Origin: Stomoxys calcitrans
Taxonomy: Eukaryota > Arthropoda > Insecta > Diptera > Muscidae
Assembly: GCF_963082655.1 (NCBI RefSeq)
Contig: NC_081552.1
Coordinates: 67,439,465 to 67,503,464, forward strand
DNA length: 64,000 nucleotides
Reading direction: 5' to 3'
Made by a program: the position numbers and the translations under genes. Under the pieces are notes generated by a model. It searched no databases. It saw only the letters and a list, made by a program, of their open reading frames with translations, and was not told where the DNA came from. Shown piece after piece: positions 45,541 to 57,956 of the stretch. The first letter of the stretch is position 1. Each line of letters opens with the position of its first letter.

Positions 45541-47330
45541 TATACTAATAGATGTGGCAACCTTAGTTGCAAGCCGCTCGGACACCCTACGCCCATTGTG
45601 TTCTTCCTAGAAAGAGATGAAAAGGAGGGAGTGAAACGACGAAACACTGAGCCAAGGCCTTCAGCGACGCCTGACTGTCGCCATATATTGTGACAGCCTA
45701 ACAGGGCCGTCGCCCGACCAAGGATTATATCCAAGGCCCTGAGGATCGCAAAAATCTGCGCCTCAGTTGTCAAGACCAGTAACTTACTCAAGGCCTCCCT
45801 TTAATTGCCATCCCATGGCAGCCGGCTGTACGTACCTGGTTGACCAGATGAACTCTTTCATCGGCAAGGGCTGCCGCCTCAGTGTACAACAACATCAAAA
45901 ACAACCATTTAAATTGCAAATTTGCCCATATTCATGAGCTGTCCGATTCAAGTTTTTAGTTTCTTTTTATCGAGCCCGAACGGCGTTCTGCAGTGCGACA
46001 TCTCTTTTACATGACATGTACCTCACAAATGTCGCCAGTATTAGGAGGGGTAACCACCACTGAAAAAATTATTTTTCTGATGTTCTCGCCATGATTCCAG
46101 GAACCCAGGCGTTCAATGTCATAAACGGATATTTTAGCCTCTGCGCTACGGTGGCCTCCACTTTACCCTGGACCTTGTCCATCAACCAGTAAAGACTCAC
46201 CCATGTCCGATGATAATCGGTGCAAAGCGTCACAATTAAATGAGAAGGGAAGGGAAACTAACACTCACGAAAAAAATAGAAGGCGCCAAGCGGATTAGGA
46301 AAGGGTTCTTATCGGTGAGAGCTTTTTCAATCTATCATGTCAGGCTTCTACAGTAATCCTGAATAGCGTGTGGACTTATAACCTAAAGAGAGTCTAGGCT
46401 ATGAAAAAGTTGTGGCAGTGGAAATAAAAGTGCTCGACTGTCCCTTACTATTCCTCATTAACATAAACCATCCTCCTCACTGTGTTCAGCACGATGTCAA
46501 GGATTTGACGATGCAATAATCAGCCAGGACCTCTAGCAATGGTCCGAGGTCGTGTTTCTCCTGGATAAATGCTGTCCTCTTCCGTGAGAAACCAGACCGC
46601 AGGGCCTAGACCAATATTCAGCATCACCCCACGCTCATTTGCTCGGTCAGCTTAGAAAGCGTCTATCCTACCAAGAAGCTAAAACATACGACTATTTACT
46701 TAGGCATTCATCAGCAATCCTTTCCTAGGTAGCACATCAGGAGCCTCATAATGGCTTGGGACCCAGCAGAGCTAGAAGGCTCTAACCCATATGGCTCGAT
46801 GTCAAAGCCTTCCGCACCGACTGACTGTGGGCAACCACTCCTGTGTCGAAATCGTCTTTAGTGTCTTCACGACAGCGAAAACCTCCGTCTTGCCAAATTT
46901 GAGGAGCACCAAATTCCTAACTTCTTTAGTCAAAAAACGATCTTCTTTGCCATACACCCAACATACAGATGCAAAGGCTTACGATATACCATGGCATTCA
47001 GCGCTTCCTCTTCACAGGGCACTCGTTCTTTCAGCAGATATCAAATGTCATACTCCAAATAACATCCAGTGACTGTCCCCGGCCTTAGACCCAAATTCTT
47101 CCTGTCAATTTACAAGAGGAGCAGAGCGCATTCAATCCCCTTTTGACCTTCCCTCGGCGTTCCTTCTCCAGCTTAGCAGTTAAAAAAGAGGGTACTGTAA
47201 CTTCTCCCCTCCGATCAAAAATCACGACTAGATATTTTGTCGCTCGGAGGCAGTCCCACCCCATGCAGAACAGGTCTTCTGAAAACTCCCAGCTTTAGCC
47301 GCATGGTGAAACGTTTTTATTTTAAGTCTA
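45540..47330 (-). mobile_element. Degenerate LINE ORF2 debris with an inserted SINE
   Basis: About 47330-46980 on the minus strand contains LKLGVFRRPVLHGVGLP, then KLTGRIWGLRPG, resembling the post-RT region of Jockey/R1-type LINEs (YLGV...K..GR.WGL). 45540-45790 reads TTEAQIFAILRALDIILG, like the AEI/IFAI part of a LINE RNase H. The frames are heavily broken. A SINE lies between the two (45908-46170). Confidence 0.4.
45908..46170 (-). mobile_element. tRNA-derived SINE, nearly complete
   Basis: On the minus strand: ggaggccaccgtagcgcag (A box), gcctgggttcctggaatcat (B box, with an inserted base group), cccctcctaatactggcgac, tttgtgaggtacatgtcatg, tcgcactgcagaacgccgtt, cttgaatcggacagctcatg and gggcaaatttgcaattt. 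It links the head seen at 8094 and 20138 with the tail seen at 21865 and 55200, defining a ~265 bp element. Confidence 0.78.
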
Positions 47331-48520
47331 TTTTTAGTCAGCGCTCCGCCTTCCGGACCAGTTTCACCACGCTAAGATATTCAAAAATGTTGTCATTATG
47401 TATTAGTGAGGGGGAATAATAGTAAAAAAAATATTGTTGATGTTCTCGCCAGGATGAGAACTCTGACGTTTTCTGTTATAGGAGCTTGTTCTGACCCATG
47501 CACCAGTGTTGCCATATTCATAAATTCACAAAAGTGGAAAATAGTTGTACGAATAATAAGGAAATTATTCTGTCAAAAACTAAAAACGGGCCATCTCTGG
47601 TATCAACCCATTTCACCAATAGAGAGGGGGTCCTCATATCCCCCAGAGTGGCACGTATGGATTCTAACAAGTCCCTTCCATGCCCAAGAATGCCGCAAAA
47701 GTAGTGTCGCCCGCGCCCAAAACCCTTCGATGTTGCCAACCGCATCATAAAAGGCACTGTCCATAACCATAAATAGGTCCTACCGACCATAAATAGGTCG
47801 CGTACTCTTTAGTAACAATTTGCAGAAGAGTAACACCTTTAATATCTTTTACTATTTATATGTACAAAACAGATGGTTTTTAGAAAACAGCTGTCCGATG
47901 CTGCAAATTTCTGCTAGGAAAAACCCTCCAGTAGAAATTTGCAAGCTCTCAACTACCAAACTCTCAAAACCGTGCTTGCTCTCATGTACGCTAACGACTG
48001 TAACAATTTGTGTAAATTTGCACAAATTTTTGAGTACCCGAACACACTAAATGTAAGCATATTGATGAAAAGGTCTTGACGGTCTTGAATACACGTGTCT
48101 AGCAGTCTCTTTAGGGTCTTTAGACCCATAACACCCTGTAACAAAGTTTCAGATAAACATGGAACATCTTCAGTCCAATTCTTTTCACTGGGAAAGCGAC
48201 GTTCAATTCATCAGTGATTTCTTAGTATATGGTCCGTCGAGCAGCCTATACATGCCGGAAATTCGAAGAAAGCCAGATTCTTCATTTCCTGAGTATAATA
48301 GCGACCCTCATCGCCACACATTAAAATACAAGAGCATCAGATTGAGAATGGCATTTTACCCCTCCTTGCTCTTAAGATCAGCACTTTCGCAGTACTTTGG
48401 ACCATCTCGGTCGCCGTGCGTATGTTACTACAATATAATCAAAGTTCCGCCCTTTTGAAACATCACTCATACTCACCAAAAGATTTCCGAAACTCTTTAA
48501 TAAAAAATCTAGTTAAAAAA
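47331..48520. other. No recognised gene
   Basis: Overlapping short open frames occur on both strands (47406-47790, 48159-48458) but they share no motif I know. A short copy of the SINE phrase tgatgttctcgccaggat lies at 47437. Probably LINE debris. Confidence 0.35.
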
Positions 48521-48527
48521 AGAAAAT

Positions 48528-48533
48528 TTTATT
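48528..48533 (-). terminator. Probable polyadenylation signal of Rpn1
   Basis: Minus-strand AATAAA about 210 bases beyond the Rpn1 stop codon; the first good match downstream. Confidence 0.45.
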
Positions 48534-48740
48534 TTAATGTCCTCATTATGAATGACTAAGGACTGAAACATTACATTTACTTTAGTTGGGTCACTACAAA
48601 TAATTATGTTATCGTTTGCAGCAATGTAATGTGAAAAGCCTTTTTATAGAGTATGTTAGAAATCGATGAAAAGCACACTATATATAGTTGATAAATTTTA
48701 ACTTACAATTTTTCTCGTTCTGCATTCAGATACGCACTAC

Positions 48741-51592
48741 TTATTTTACATAATTGGGGTTTTTCTTAAGTATTACAAAACCTTCCATTATAGGTGTCAG
48801 AGCGATGTATTCTTCTGTGGCCAATTCAGCGCGTTCACCCATCGCTAATAGCACGGGTGTAGTGTGTGTCTGGAAGCCAGTAATGGTTTTGGGTTTACCA
48901 GCTTGTCCCACAACATCGATAGCCATACCAACACGCACGGGCACTTGTAATTGATTGAGATCCTCATCAAATGTGACCAACATACGAGCCTGCATGGCTG
49001 GCACCAATGTGTACAACAGATAGTGGGAGCGTCCTAAAATTAGATTTTTAACGTCGAGTAGGGACACTAAAGCGGCCATAAGACCAGCAACTGCCATGGG
49101 ATTCATAAGTTGACGATCACTATGGTACGGACTGAGAGTAAGAGTACCTTTACCCAAATGCGTTAAACTTTGGGCAATGCGCACCATAAACAGGTTGCTG
49201 GGATCTTTTGAATGATATTGGGCCAATTGACGTAACATAGCGGCTAAACGGGCATTATTGGTGCCAGCACCAACAAGACCCATAGCAAAAATGGCATTGT
49301 GGGCAACTTCGGCGTCACTATCGTGGGAGAACTTGCTTAAAGTATCCAAAATGTTAAGTTTGGGATTGGAGGCAGATATCAGCCCTAATGCAAGGGGTAC
49401 AGCACGACGTATGCAGGGTTCGCAGTAACGCAGTAAGTTTCCGAATGAACGATACGCCATTTCAGCGCCAATATCTTCACCCATAGCAATGAGAGCAATG
49501 CCTAATACAGCAATGGACTGTGTTGCCGATAAATCCTTCTCTTTTTCCTTCTCTTTTTCGGCCTTTTCCTAGAAGGAAATAAATGTTTTTTTGGGAAAAT
49601 AATTTATGTTTTTGGTAAAATCATTTACTGTTTACCTTTTCTTTGTTATTTTTATCCTTTTTGTTCTTATCATCACTTTCGCTGCTAGCTGCAGTCTCAT
49701 AATGATCTGAGCAAATGTGTAAAAGTTGTTGAATTTTCAACACATTGCCAGTGCCGGCGTAAGCGCAAATATCCACCATGGTGGTAGCCATTGATTTGTA
49801 AGGCTCTTCCACAACTTCCAAAGTCAGCATTACAGCTTCAGTAGCCTTTTGACGACCAAGATAGAGTAGACCCAAACCCAAGAATAGGAATCGAGCAAAG
49901 GTATCCTTCAAGTCCGACTTCGTCAAAAACATGATAGTCTGTAGTAGAATCTCTGTGATTTCAGCATTGCAGGACCCAACACCAATGAGCCCTAGAGAAA
50001 GAGCGGTGATTCCCATAATTTCGACACTTGGAGGGGTGGAGAAAACGGTCTTCAAGGTGTCAATGACAATAGAACGATTTGAACCGGCATAGGCTATGCC
50101 CAAGCCCAAAATCGCCCCAATACGCATAGAGGTGTTTTGGTTGTGAATATAGTCGGAAAGCAAAGCATGGGCGGGGTCGACTTCATTGCGTATACCACAA
50201 TTGACAATACCACAAGCCAATAAAGCACCAGATTTGATGTAGTCTTCGGTGGAGTATAAATACTTGTCAATCATGGTTAGACCGCCGTCGACATCCCACA
50301 ATAGGATAAGACCCAAAGATGCAGTGGCTGACAACATGCCATGCTCCTTGTTCTTGTACAACCACTTGTTGCCGTCTTCGGAGAGCAGCTTGTCAACACC
50401 AAAGCCAGCATTAACAAAGCCATTTACGAAGCTTGCGGCTAGATTTTGCTTAGCAGAATCCACCTATAAGAAGAATTTTACCAAAAATAATTTCATGTAT
50501 TACAAAGATTTTTCTTACCTGAATTGAAGCAAATCTTGTTCTTGCATTATCCAAATGGGACTTGTAAATGTCTTCTGGTGTCTTTGGCTCCATAATATCT
50601 AGTTCTCTAGCCAAATTCAAGAAATGTTTATTCAAATTTGCATTTGACATTATTTCCATTAAGTCGTCATAGTCGGGGAAAGATTCATCCAACTCCAAAC
50701 AGACCTGCTGTCGGGCCAGCATAAATGCCAATTGTTTTTGGACAGCAGCATCCTTGGATTCCTTGAAAATTTCTGTGATCTTGTCAATATCGTTAAGCAT
50801 CAAGGCCAAACGCATGGCCTGAGTATATTGATTGAATTTGCGAGACAATTGCAAAGCGGTCTCCAAGATAATGGTATTATCGGGTTCGGGGACATATGGA
50901 TAGCATGATTGAAGATACAAACAAACTCGAGGATATGCCGACTCGTCAACGTAATCCTGCAGCAAATGCAAATGATCAATTTCAATCAGTAAATCACAAG
51001 CATCGGCCTCAGCATTGTGTTCCATATTGTAGGGTATAATTTGCTTAACCAATTCTATAAGCTGCGAACGGAATTCCCCGGAAGTATCCAAATAGTGAGC
51101 AGCAATCTCACCGGAAAGATGACGAACATATTCATGACCCCATTCGCCAATTTTTTGTGATCTATCGCACAAAAATCTATAGGCCAAACAATCCTTTCCA
51201 CTTCCCATGGTCATGGAGAGGACCGATATGACATCAGCACATAAATGCCTTGTCTTCTCATCGGGCATTTGCTTGTACAAATTCTTCATGGTTTCATAAT
51301 GTGGTCTCATGAATTTCAACGGCTTGGGCACAGATGTCATTGAGGTTGTAGAAGCTCTAATTAACTTCGCCATCATTTCCAAAGCAGGTAAATACAATTT
51401 GGTGTCGGGTTCTTGAAGGCGTTGGACCAGCATATCCAATTCTTCCTGCAACTGTTGATCTTCATCGGATAATTCTTGTTCTTTTTCATCCTTGCTAGGG
51501 TCTTTCTTATCTGTGGCCGCTTTTGGATCTTGTTCCTTCTTCTCACTGGAAGAAGAGGCTAGTTTCTTTTCAGCTTTAGTGGCTTCGGGCAT
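48741..51592 (-). CDS. Rpn1: 26S proteasome regulatory subunit Rpn1 (PSMD2)
   Basis: Coding exons on the minus strand: 51592-50519, 50463-49636 and 49568-48741; introns of 55 and 67 bp with GT/AG ends, all phase 0. The product is 909 residues (human PSMD2 is 908). Rpn1 is a scaffold of the 19S base: it contacts the Rpt ATPase ring and serves as docking site for ubiquitin, shuttle factors and Ubp6/USP14. Seen: charged Lys/Glu N-terminus ([10 protein letters not shown]), conserved helical region ([28 protein letters not shown]), proteasome/cyclosome repeats ([48 protein letters not shown]), a lysine-rich linker across the exon 2/3 junction (~620-650) and the C-terminus ending NPNYVK. No defects. 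Confidence 0.96.
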
Positions 51593-51612
51593 AATGTTCT
51601 ATTTAAAAAATG

Positions 51613-51673
51613 CTGCGAATTGTTTGAAACTTGTTATTTACTAATGCAATATGTAGAAAAAAAACAAGCTCAC
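51613..51673 (-). other. Probable 5' UTR intron of Rpn1
   Basis: Minus-strand donor AAAAAG|GTGAGC and acceptor TTCGCAG|CATTTT define a 61 bp intron, the size usual in flies, ending 20 bases before the start codon. The transcription start should lie upstream of 51674. Confidence 0.5.
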
Positions 51674-51884
51674 CTTTTTATCTCTATTACAATTTACAAA
51701 AAAAATCGTACTCCTTCACAAAAAATAGTTGAACAATTACAGTGCAAATTTTAGATTTGTCAAGCCACCAGAGATGCCAATATAAATTTGTTGACGCAAA
51801 ATGCTGAGTCGTGCATTCTTAGCGGCTGCACAGCTTAATTAGTGAAACACGTGACGTCGACTGTCAAACTTAAGGAAAAAAAGG

Positions 51885-51993
51885 TCATGGTACAAGAACT
51901 TAAAGGTACGGTCCATGGTACAATAAAGAGGTAGGGTCATTAGCATAACAACAAAATTCTACCCCCAACGAAACTACTTTGTTCGGCGAATGC
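51885..51993. repeat. Dispersed CCATGGTACAA-type repeat
   Basis: ccatggtacaataaagaggtag, then gcataacaacaaaattctac and cccaacgaaactactttg recur inverted at 59727-59802; the phrase ccatggtacaagaact occurs again at 55770. It abuts the hAT-type MITE. Probably another short MITE. Confidence 0.45.
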
Positions 51994-52241
51994 CAAGGCA
52001 AATTTACCCAGGTAGTGTACAGCAAACAGCTGAGTAAAATTTTGTTCTTGCGGAGCACACTATTTATCAACGAGATTTCATAACGTTCGGTTGTGTGTGT
52101 GTGCTTTATAGTTAAGAACCATAGCACACACATTTAAAGAAAAATGGCGTGAACTAGTAACTTTCTCATAATCAGAATTGCACTAAGTGCACTCGATTGG
52201 TTGTTGTTGGTCAACTGCTACTACCTGTTAAGTTTGTCTTG
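51994..52241. mobile_element. hAT-type MITE, complete copy (248 bp)
   Basis: Ends CAAGGCAAATTTACCCAGG and (inverted) CAAGACAAACTTAACAGG, flanked by GCGAATGC (51986-51993) and GCAAATGC (52242-52249), an 8 bp duplication with one mismatch. Internal landmarks gttaagaaccata, gaactagtaac and agaattgcact match, inverted, the copy at 33538-33792. No ORF. Confidence 0.82.
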
Positions 52242-52795
52242 GCAAATGCCGTCCTCAGCAAGAGAGGACGTGTTTTTTTGTTTGCTCCGAATTGTTTAAT
52301 TTTCTGGCTAGTTTAATCTCTGTGAATTACGTTAAAATTCGTCTTAAACTGATAACACCGTTTTTACATACAATAAACGTTTTTGGAGAACAACTAACTT
52401 TTGGCACAAAATACAAAAACCTAAGTTGAAATTACTCAAAAGATTTTTTGACGCACTAACATCAACAAAGCACAACAAATTTCTCAGCCCTTTTCTCACT
52501 TAGTACCATAGAAAGAAAGAGGAATCAAGTGGTTAATAAAAATAGCGATGTGCTTGAGTGAATCACAAGCCCAGCTTTTGGATGTTATAACACACTCAAA
52601 CGACAAACTACACAGCGAGATTGTGGAGAAGTTAACGGCATCATCGAAAAGAGAGAGAGAGAGGAGATTTCACTTCAAGAAAGTGTTTCCAAAACCCCTC
52701 GTATGGCAAGACCAGTTTCTCTTGAGCACATATTAGAAAATATTGAAAAACGTTTTGAAGAGCAAGCTCTTTTCTTCTTCTTTTCAGTCTATACG
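52242..52795 (+). other. Short unidentified ORF, possibly retroelement gag/ORF1 fragment
   Basis: From ATG at 52548: MCLSESQAQLLDVITHSN, HSEIVEKLTASSKRERE, then after a frameshift in the GA run ISLQESVSKTPRMARPVSLE and HILENIEKRFEEQALFF. The charged, helix-prone composition suggests a coiled coil. A repeat element truncates it at about 52800. Family unknown. Confidence 0.25.
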
Positions 52796-52799
52796 AAAC

Positions 52800-53332
52800 A
52801 AACAAACCGAGTCCCATATATCCGTGATTTGCTTATTGTGCCCATTTTTGGCGGTTTTGTGGGGGTGGGGTGGCCCCCTATACTTCGACTACTACTCTAC
52901 TCCCGCATACTTTTCGTTTCATACCCATATTGCCCTTATCGGTCCACTTTTGATTTCGGGTGGTGTTTTTGGGGTAAAGTCGGAGGGTCCGCCCCCTTCC
53001 GTTATCAATAAATAAATAAAGCCTATTCCTACTTCCTGCCTACATTTGTAATTTACTCCCTTTTCATTTGAGTCCCATATTGTCATGATCGTCAAATAAA
53101 CCTATTTTAAGGGGTTTCGGGGATGGGCGGCCCCTTAGGTACTTTGATCCGACTTTTATTACAAAATTCGTACTCTACACTTGAATACCTTTCATTCGAA
53201 TCCCATACTGTCCCGATCGGTCTACTTTTACTTTTGGGTAGTACTTTTGGGGTAAGGGGGAAGGTTCGTCCCTTCCCTTAGCCTGAGTCTATACGGAACA
53301 AACAAACACAAATTGAATTTTATATATAAGAT
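52800..53332 (-). mobile_element. Repeat element with internal ~130 bp array, reverse copy
   Basis: Read on the minus strand it starts TCTTATATATAAAATTCAA, then TTTGTTTGTTCCGTATAGAC and array units with cccatattgtcccgatcgg (reversed). It corresponds to 2789-3880. Confidence 0.6.
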
Positions 53333-53424
53333 TTTATTTTACTAAAATCTTTTTAAAATGTTGTCCTATCGATTTTTTTTTGTTGAATCAGTCCTATATT
53401 TATTTATGCCTATACTATAACAGC

Positions 53425-55545
53425 ATTGCAAAGCTTGCGTTGCATGTTTATCACATATATGTCGATTTTAAATAAAACTTCGAGTTCCAATGACGGATTG
53501 CGATGTTTAATTCGCATTATGTCGAAACAGAATGTTGGCCTTAACATCTGTCATATCAATGCCGAAGAGTCCAATGTGGATATAATATGCGTGTCTGAAA
53601 CTTGGTTCACAGAATCAATTACCGACAATATGATAAAGGTCGAAGGCTACAATGTTTTCAGAAATGACAGATGTTCTTTTGGAGGTGGTGTAGCCATATA
53701 TTTGCTACAAATTACATGAATTGTAAGATTATTAGAAAATCAGAGGAACAAGAGAAAATTGAGACAATATTTCTAGAATCAAGGATAAATAATCGGAAAT
53801 TACTCGTTGGATGCGTTTATAAACCAAACAGGCATATTAAATTTGATAACCTCATACATGAGCTTATGGAAGTTTCTACGCAATGTGATGCCCTGATAGT
53901 TGGAGGTGACTTTAACTCAAACATTATAAAGGAATCTGAGCTCACAGATGCATTTAACTCTATTGGTTTATACAACGTGAAAATTTCCATACCTAACCAT
54001 TATATCTTAAGTAGTAATACCTTACTTTACATTTTTATAGTCAATAACAATTCGAATTTTTCTGCGTGACATCACAGGATATCGTTGAATGTTTCTTATT
54101 TGAAAAGTCTAATGCGGTTGGCTTGGACTCAATTCATCCTAAATTTTTAAAAATTATAGTTTTTAACAGCTACGGAATGGAAACATGCCAAGATAGTGCC
54201 TATCCTTTAATTTAAAACTGGAAACGATTATAGCCCAATTTCTATTTTGCCACATCTTTCCAAAGTTTTTGAGTGCATAGTTCACAAACAAATCCACGGA
54301 TATATAGATGAGCATTGCGTACTCTCGGACAAGCAGTCAGTCTTTGGAGCAAATCATAGTTGTGTCACAGCTTTGATAGATGTCATTGAAGACCTAAGAT
54401 CTGGCATTGACGACGGACTTGCAGACTGTTTCGTACTACTAGATCATTAAAAAAAATCATTGTGTTGACCACGATATTCTCTGCCTAAAATTAAAAAACT
54501 ATTTCAATTTTTCTAACACAGCTATTGGACTAAAATTCGAACTACCTACGAGATAGAACTCAATCAGTTATAATTGGTACTTCCAAGTCAGCGCCCTTAG
54601 CAATGAATAGAGGTGTGCCTCAAGGTTCTATCTTGGGCCCGCTCTTGTTCTCCATGTACGTCAATGACTTGCCACATCAACTGGAGTGATCAAACATCCA
54701 TATACATATATGCAGATGATGTTCAAATATACCTTAATTGCCACAAATCATCACTATAAGATGGGATATTAAAGCTAAACTGAGATCTCTGCAAAATACA
54801 CACATGGGCCACTGCAAACATTCTTCTAATAAACCCAAATAAATCTATATTCATGCTTATTACTGACAGAAGGCAGGGCATATGTTGTGAGTTTCTAGTT
54901 CTCATCGGAGACCAGCAAATTGAGCAAGTTTACAAAGCTAAAAATTTAGGCATAATAATAAATAACACTTTAACATGGACGGATCACGACATCGCAACGA
55001 CAGAAAAAATATTTGGAATGCTTAGAAACTACAAATGCTTAGAAACTAAAAAAAATTTCAAACGGTGGTTTTCCCCTTCTAATGTTGACAACATTTGTGA
55101 GGTACTATGCCATGTAAAACTTCTCTCCAAAGAGGTGTCGCACTGCGGCACGCCGTTCGGACTTGGCAATAAAAAGGAGGCCCCTTATTATTGAGCTTAA
55201 AACTTGAATCGGACTGCACTCATTGATATGTGAAAAGTTTGCCCCTGTTCCTTAGTGGAATGTTCATGGGCAAAATTTGCATTTTTTAGACATCAATGCT
55301 CTTATAATGCTGCACAAAATTATTTATAAGAAAACACCAAAGTATCTCTATAATAAAGAAGGATATTGATCGTCCCAGAGCGACACAATCTGCTAGTGTC
55401 CGAATGGCATTTCGTTTTTAATGCAGTCCGTCTATGGAACTCCTTGCCAACATCAATACAATTTTTAAGCAACGCAAGCAAGTTCAAAATATCTCTTTTA
55501 AACATGTATTAAATATTTATTCATAACTAATAATTTTTGTTAAGA
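53425..55545 (+). mobile_element. CR1/Jockey-group LINE, decayed, with nested SINE
   Basis: Endonuclease: LNICHINA, then (after an internal deletion) NVDIICVSETWFTES, FGGGVAIYL, LLVGCVYKPN and ALIVGGDFNSN (53520-53950). RT: ISILPHLSKVFECIVHKQ, DKQSVFGANHSC, FVLLD at about 54440, YADDVQIYL at about 54710-54735, KAKNLGIIINNTLTW (54935-54980). The C-terminus FNAVRLWNSLPTSIQF lies at 55420-55460, beyond the SINE. Stops and frameshifts throughout. The clade call rests on remembered motif style and is tentative. Confidence 0.7.
55055..55287 (+). mobile_element. tRNA-derived SINE, 5'-truncated, inside the LINE
   Basis: ggtggttttccccttctaat, tttgtgaggtactatgccat, gtcgcactgcggcacgccg, gaggccccttattattgagc, tgaatcggactgcactcatt and cctgttccttagtggaatgt; this best defines the SINE tail. 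LINE coding sequence resumes after it. Confidence 0.72.
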
Positions 55546-55970
55546 AATTGTAATAAAAACAAAATACATTTTAATTCAAGGAATTAATTCGTAATTGCTG
55601 TACACACAAATTTAATGCTATTAAATCTCACATACTCTAATCGTTATCTATCGTGTTATCAAGCCTTTGACATTTAGATTTACTGCAAAATCAAAACAAA
55701 TATAAAAAAATTGTACTCAGCTTTTCGCATGACCTCACCTTATAAGTGCATCCTGTCATACATATTTCCATGGTACAAGAACTAAGAAGGTAGGTTAATT
55801 TGTCTACAACAACATTTTTCTGTGCAACCATGGTGGATTGTTTACAACTCGTAATGTCAAATGCCGGCTGGGCAGCAGAATGTCTGCCGAGGTTAGAAGA
55901 AGAAAGTTTAATAATTTTTCTGGCCCAAAGAAAGTTATTGTTTTGTTCACCCATCAATGAGAGCCAAATT
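55546..55970. repeat. MITE-like dispersed repeats
   Basis: atcaagcctttgacatttag (55658) recurs inverted at 59508-59530, and ttgtactcagcttttcgcat (55713) recurs directly at 59475. The two loci look like rearranged copies of one palindromic element. A short frame at 55831-55968 is unrecognised. Confidence 0.4.
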
Positions 55971-55974
55971 CAAT

Positions 55975-57850
55975 GTTGAGTGAAAAACGTATACCGGCAT
56001 TTCCTTTCATAAACGAGACACCACATCAAGAAATAGAAGCCGAATCAATTATGGAAATAATAAAATAAGCATGTGAAAATTGTGAATTGCCAATACCGAA
56101 ATGCTGCGCAAACAGGCAAGAACTTCGTGTGCCAGAGTACTTAGACACGAAAAGTTTCTTAACGAACAGCGTCTTCGTGTCTTATTGCTTCTCCGTGGGG
56201 AAGCAAGAGTTTTTGTTCATTCGTAAAAAGAGTAAAGGGCAACCCATCGGCAATCCCAACTCTTGTTAAGGATGATCAGGTATTCACTGACCCGGTTGAT
56301 AAGGCTAATCTATTAGCTGAAATGTTTGCAAATTCTTCCTTGCCGTTTAGCAATCAAGCACTCCCCATGATTGATAGTGTACCTAGTTCGATGCCTCAGT
56401 TATTCTTTCGAACACGTGAAGTTAAAAGGGTCCTTGCGGATCTCATCTTTATAAATCTTCGGTCCCGGACGGTATATCAACACTTGTCCTTTGTAAGTGT
56501 TTTTCGACGCTTGCTCGTCCACTACGCAACCTTTTCAACCTTGCTTACCGTGCGGGAGTTTTCCCAGCACGTTGGAAGGTTGCGAACGTTCGGCCCATCT
56601 CCAAAAAAGGTGAGGTGAACAACCCTGCAAATTACCGGCCAATTGCCATATGCTCCGCGCTCTCCAAGGTTATGGTTATCTTGTCAGATACTTAGAGTCC
56701 TACGGGAGACCTAATGGCATTTTTGTCGGAACGATGAAGTAGCTCTATCCACCAGTTTGGTGAGAGTAAGGTCGTGGCTCTGGATATCTCCAAGGCATTT
56801 GATAGGGACTGGCACGGTGCACTTTTCTCAAAGCTTGTCGCTTTTGGAGTCGGTAATAACTTCGTTCGATTTATATCGAGCTTTCCCAGATATCGCACTA
56901 TACGAGTTGTTGTATATGGGTTCTCATCCCTTACTCTTATTTTCATTGACGATCTATTGGGTCAGACTTCGAATCCTATCTACTCATTTGCCGATGACAG
57001 TAGTCTGTGTCATTCATATTCATTCGACTATAGGCCCATTCCTCAAGAAATTGTGGACACGAGGCGCATTATGGATGAGGCGCTGTCCCAGGATTTGGTG
57101 GCCATTTCCGAGTGGGGTAGAATGAACAGAGTAGACTTTAACGTAGAAGACGCATTGATGTTTCTTGCTTCACAAGCGATTCACTGACCTACTTCAATCG
57201 TCGATATCTATCGACGGTATATATATTGAACATTCAGATGCTCTCGATGTTCTGGCCTTGAAGATACAATGCGATGTCCGCTGGTCAAAACACGTATTCG
57301 AACTGTCGAAAGAAGCATTCAAGTGTTTGGGCTTTCTTAAGCGGTGCAAGAAATATTTCACCTCTTCTGATCTTCTCAATATCTATACTACCTACATCAG
57401 GCCGAGGATGGAATATAACTCTCATATATGGGCAGGAGCTCCAACATCACCCTTGAAGCTACTTGATGTTGATGGGGATTGGGGACCAACTCTATTGCTT
57501 CTCTTGAACATCGTCGGAATGTGGGTAGCGTTGTATTGCTCTATGTTATTTTCAAGGCGTGTGTTCCAGCGATATTCGTCTTCTTATCCCTGGCGTTAGG
57601 ATGTTCACCAGAAATACAAGACTTGCCAGGAACTCACACCCGTTTGTAATTAATTGGCCAGTCAACCGAACCATGCATTATCGAGAAAATTCATTTTTCG
57701 CCCGAACCATTCGTATGTGGAATCGACTTCCGGCTAATGTCTTTCCCACCGACATTGACGTTCAGAAATTTAAGACTAATATCAATAAACACTACTCCCT
57801 CTTTCCCCCTCCAACCCTTAACTTTCCTAATTGCCCACGCAATGCACTGC
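55975..57850 (+). mobile_element. Jockey-group LINE, decayed ORF2
   Basis: Order: AIPTLVKDDQVFTDPVDKA (about 56250), FPARWKVANVRPISKKGE and NYRPIAICSALSKV (56550-56670), VALDISKAFDRDWHGALFSK (56775), FADDSSLCHSYSF (56990-57030), HKRFTDLLQSSISIDG and FKCLGFLKRCKKYFTSSDL (57170-57380), then a C-terminus with DIRLLIPGVRMFTRNTR and RMWNRLPANVFPTD (57575-57760). Segments are spread over three frames. The block that normally contains PQGSVLSP before FIDDL is deleted at about 56930. Inactive. Confidence 0.78.
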
Positions 57851-57956
57851 ATATATAGGGAACATCTCCTGCGTGTTGGTTACGTGAAAGATGATTTATT
57901 ATTGCCACGAAAACAACCACAAAGAACCGTAAAACGACTATGCATTTTTCCTTTTT

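Noticed and set aside
47406..47790. Overlapping ORFs on both strands as a host gene
   Set aside because: No motif, no splice signals, and neighbouring LINE debris; unsupported.
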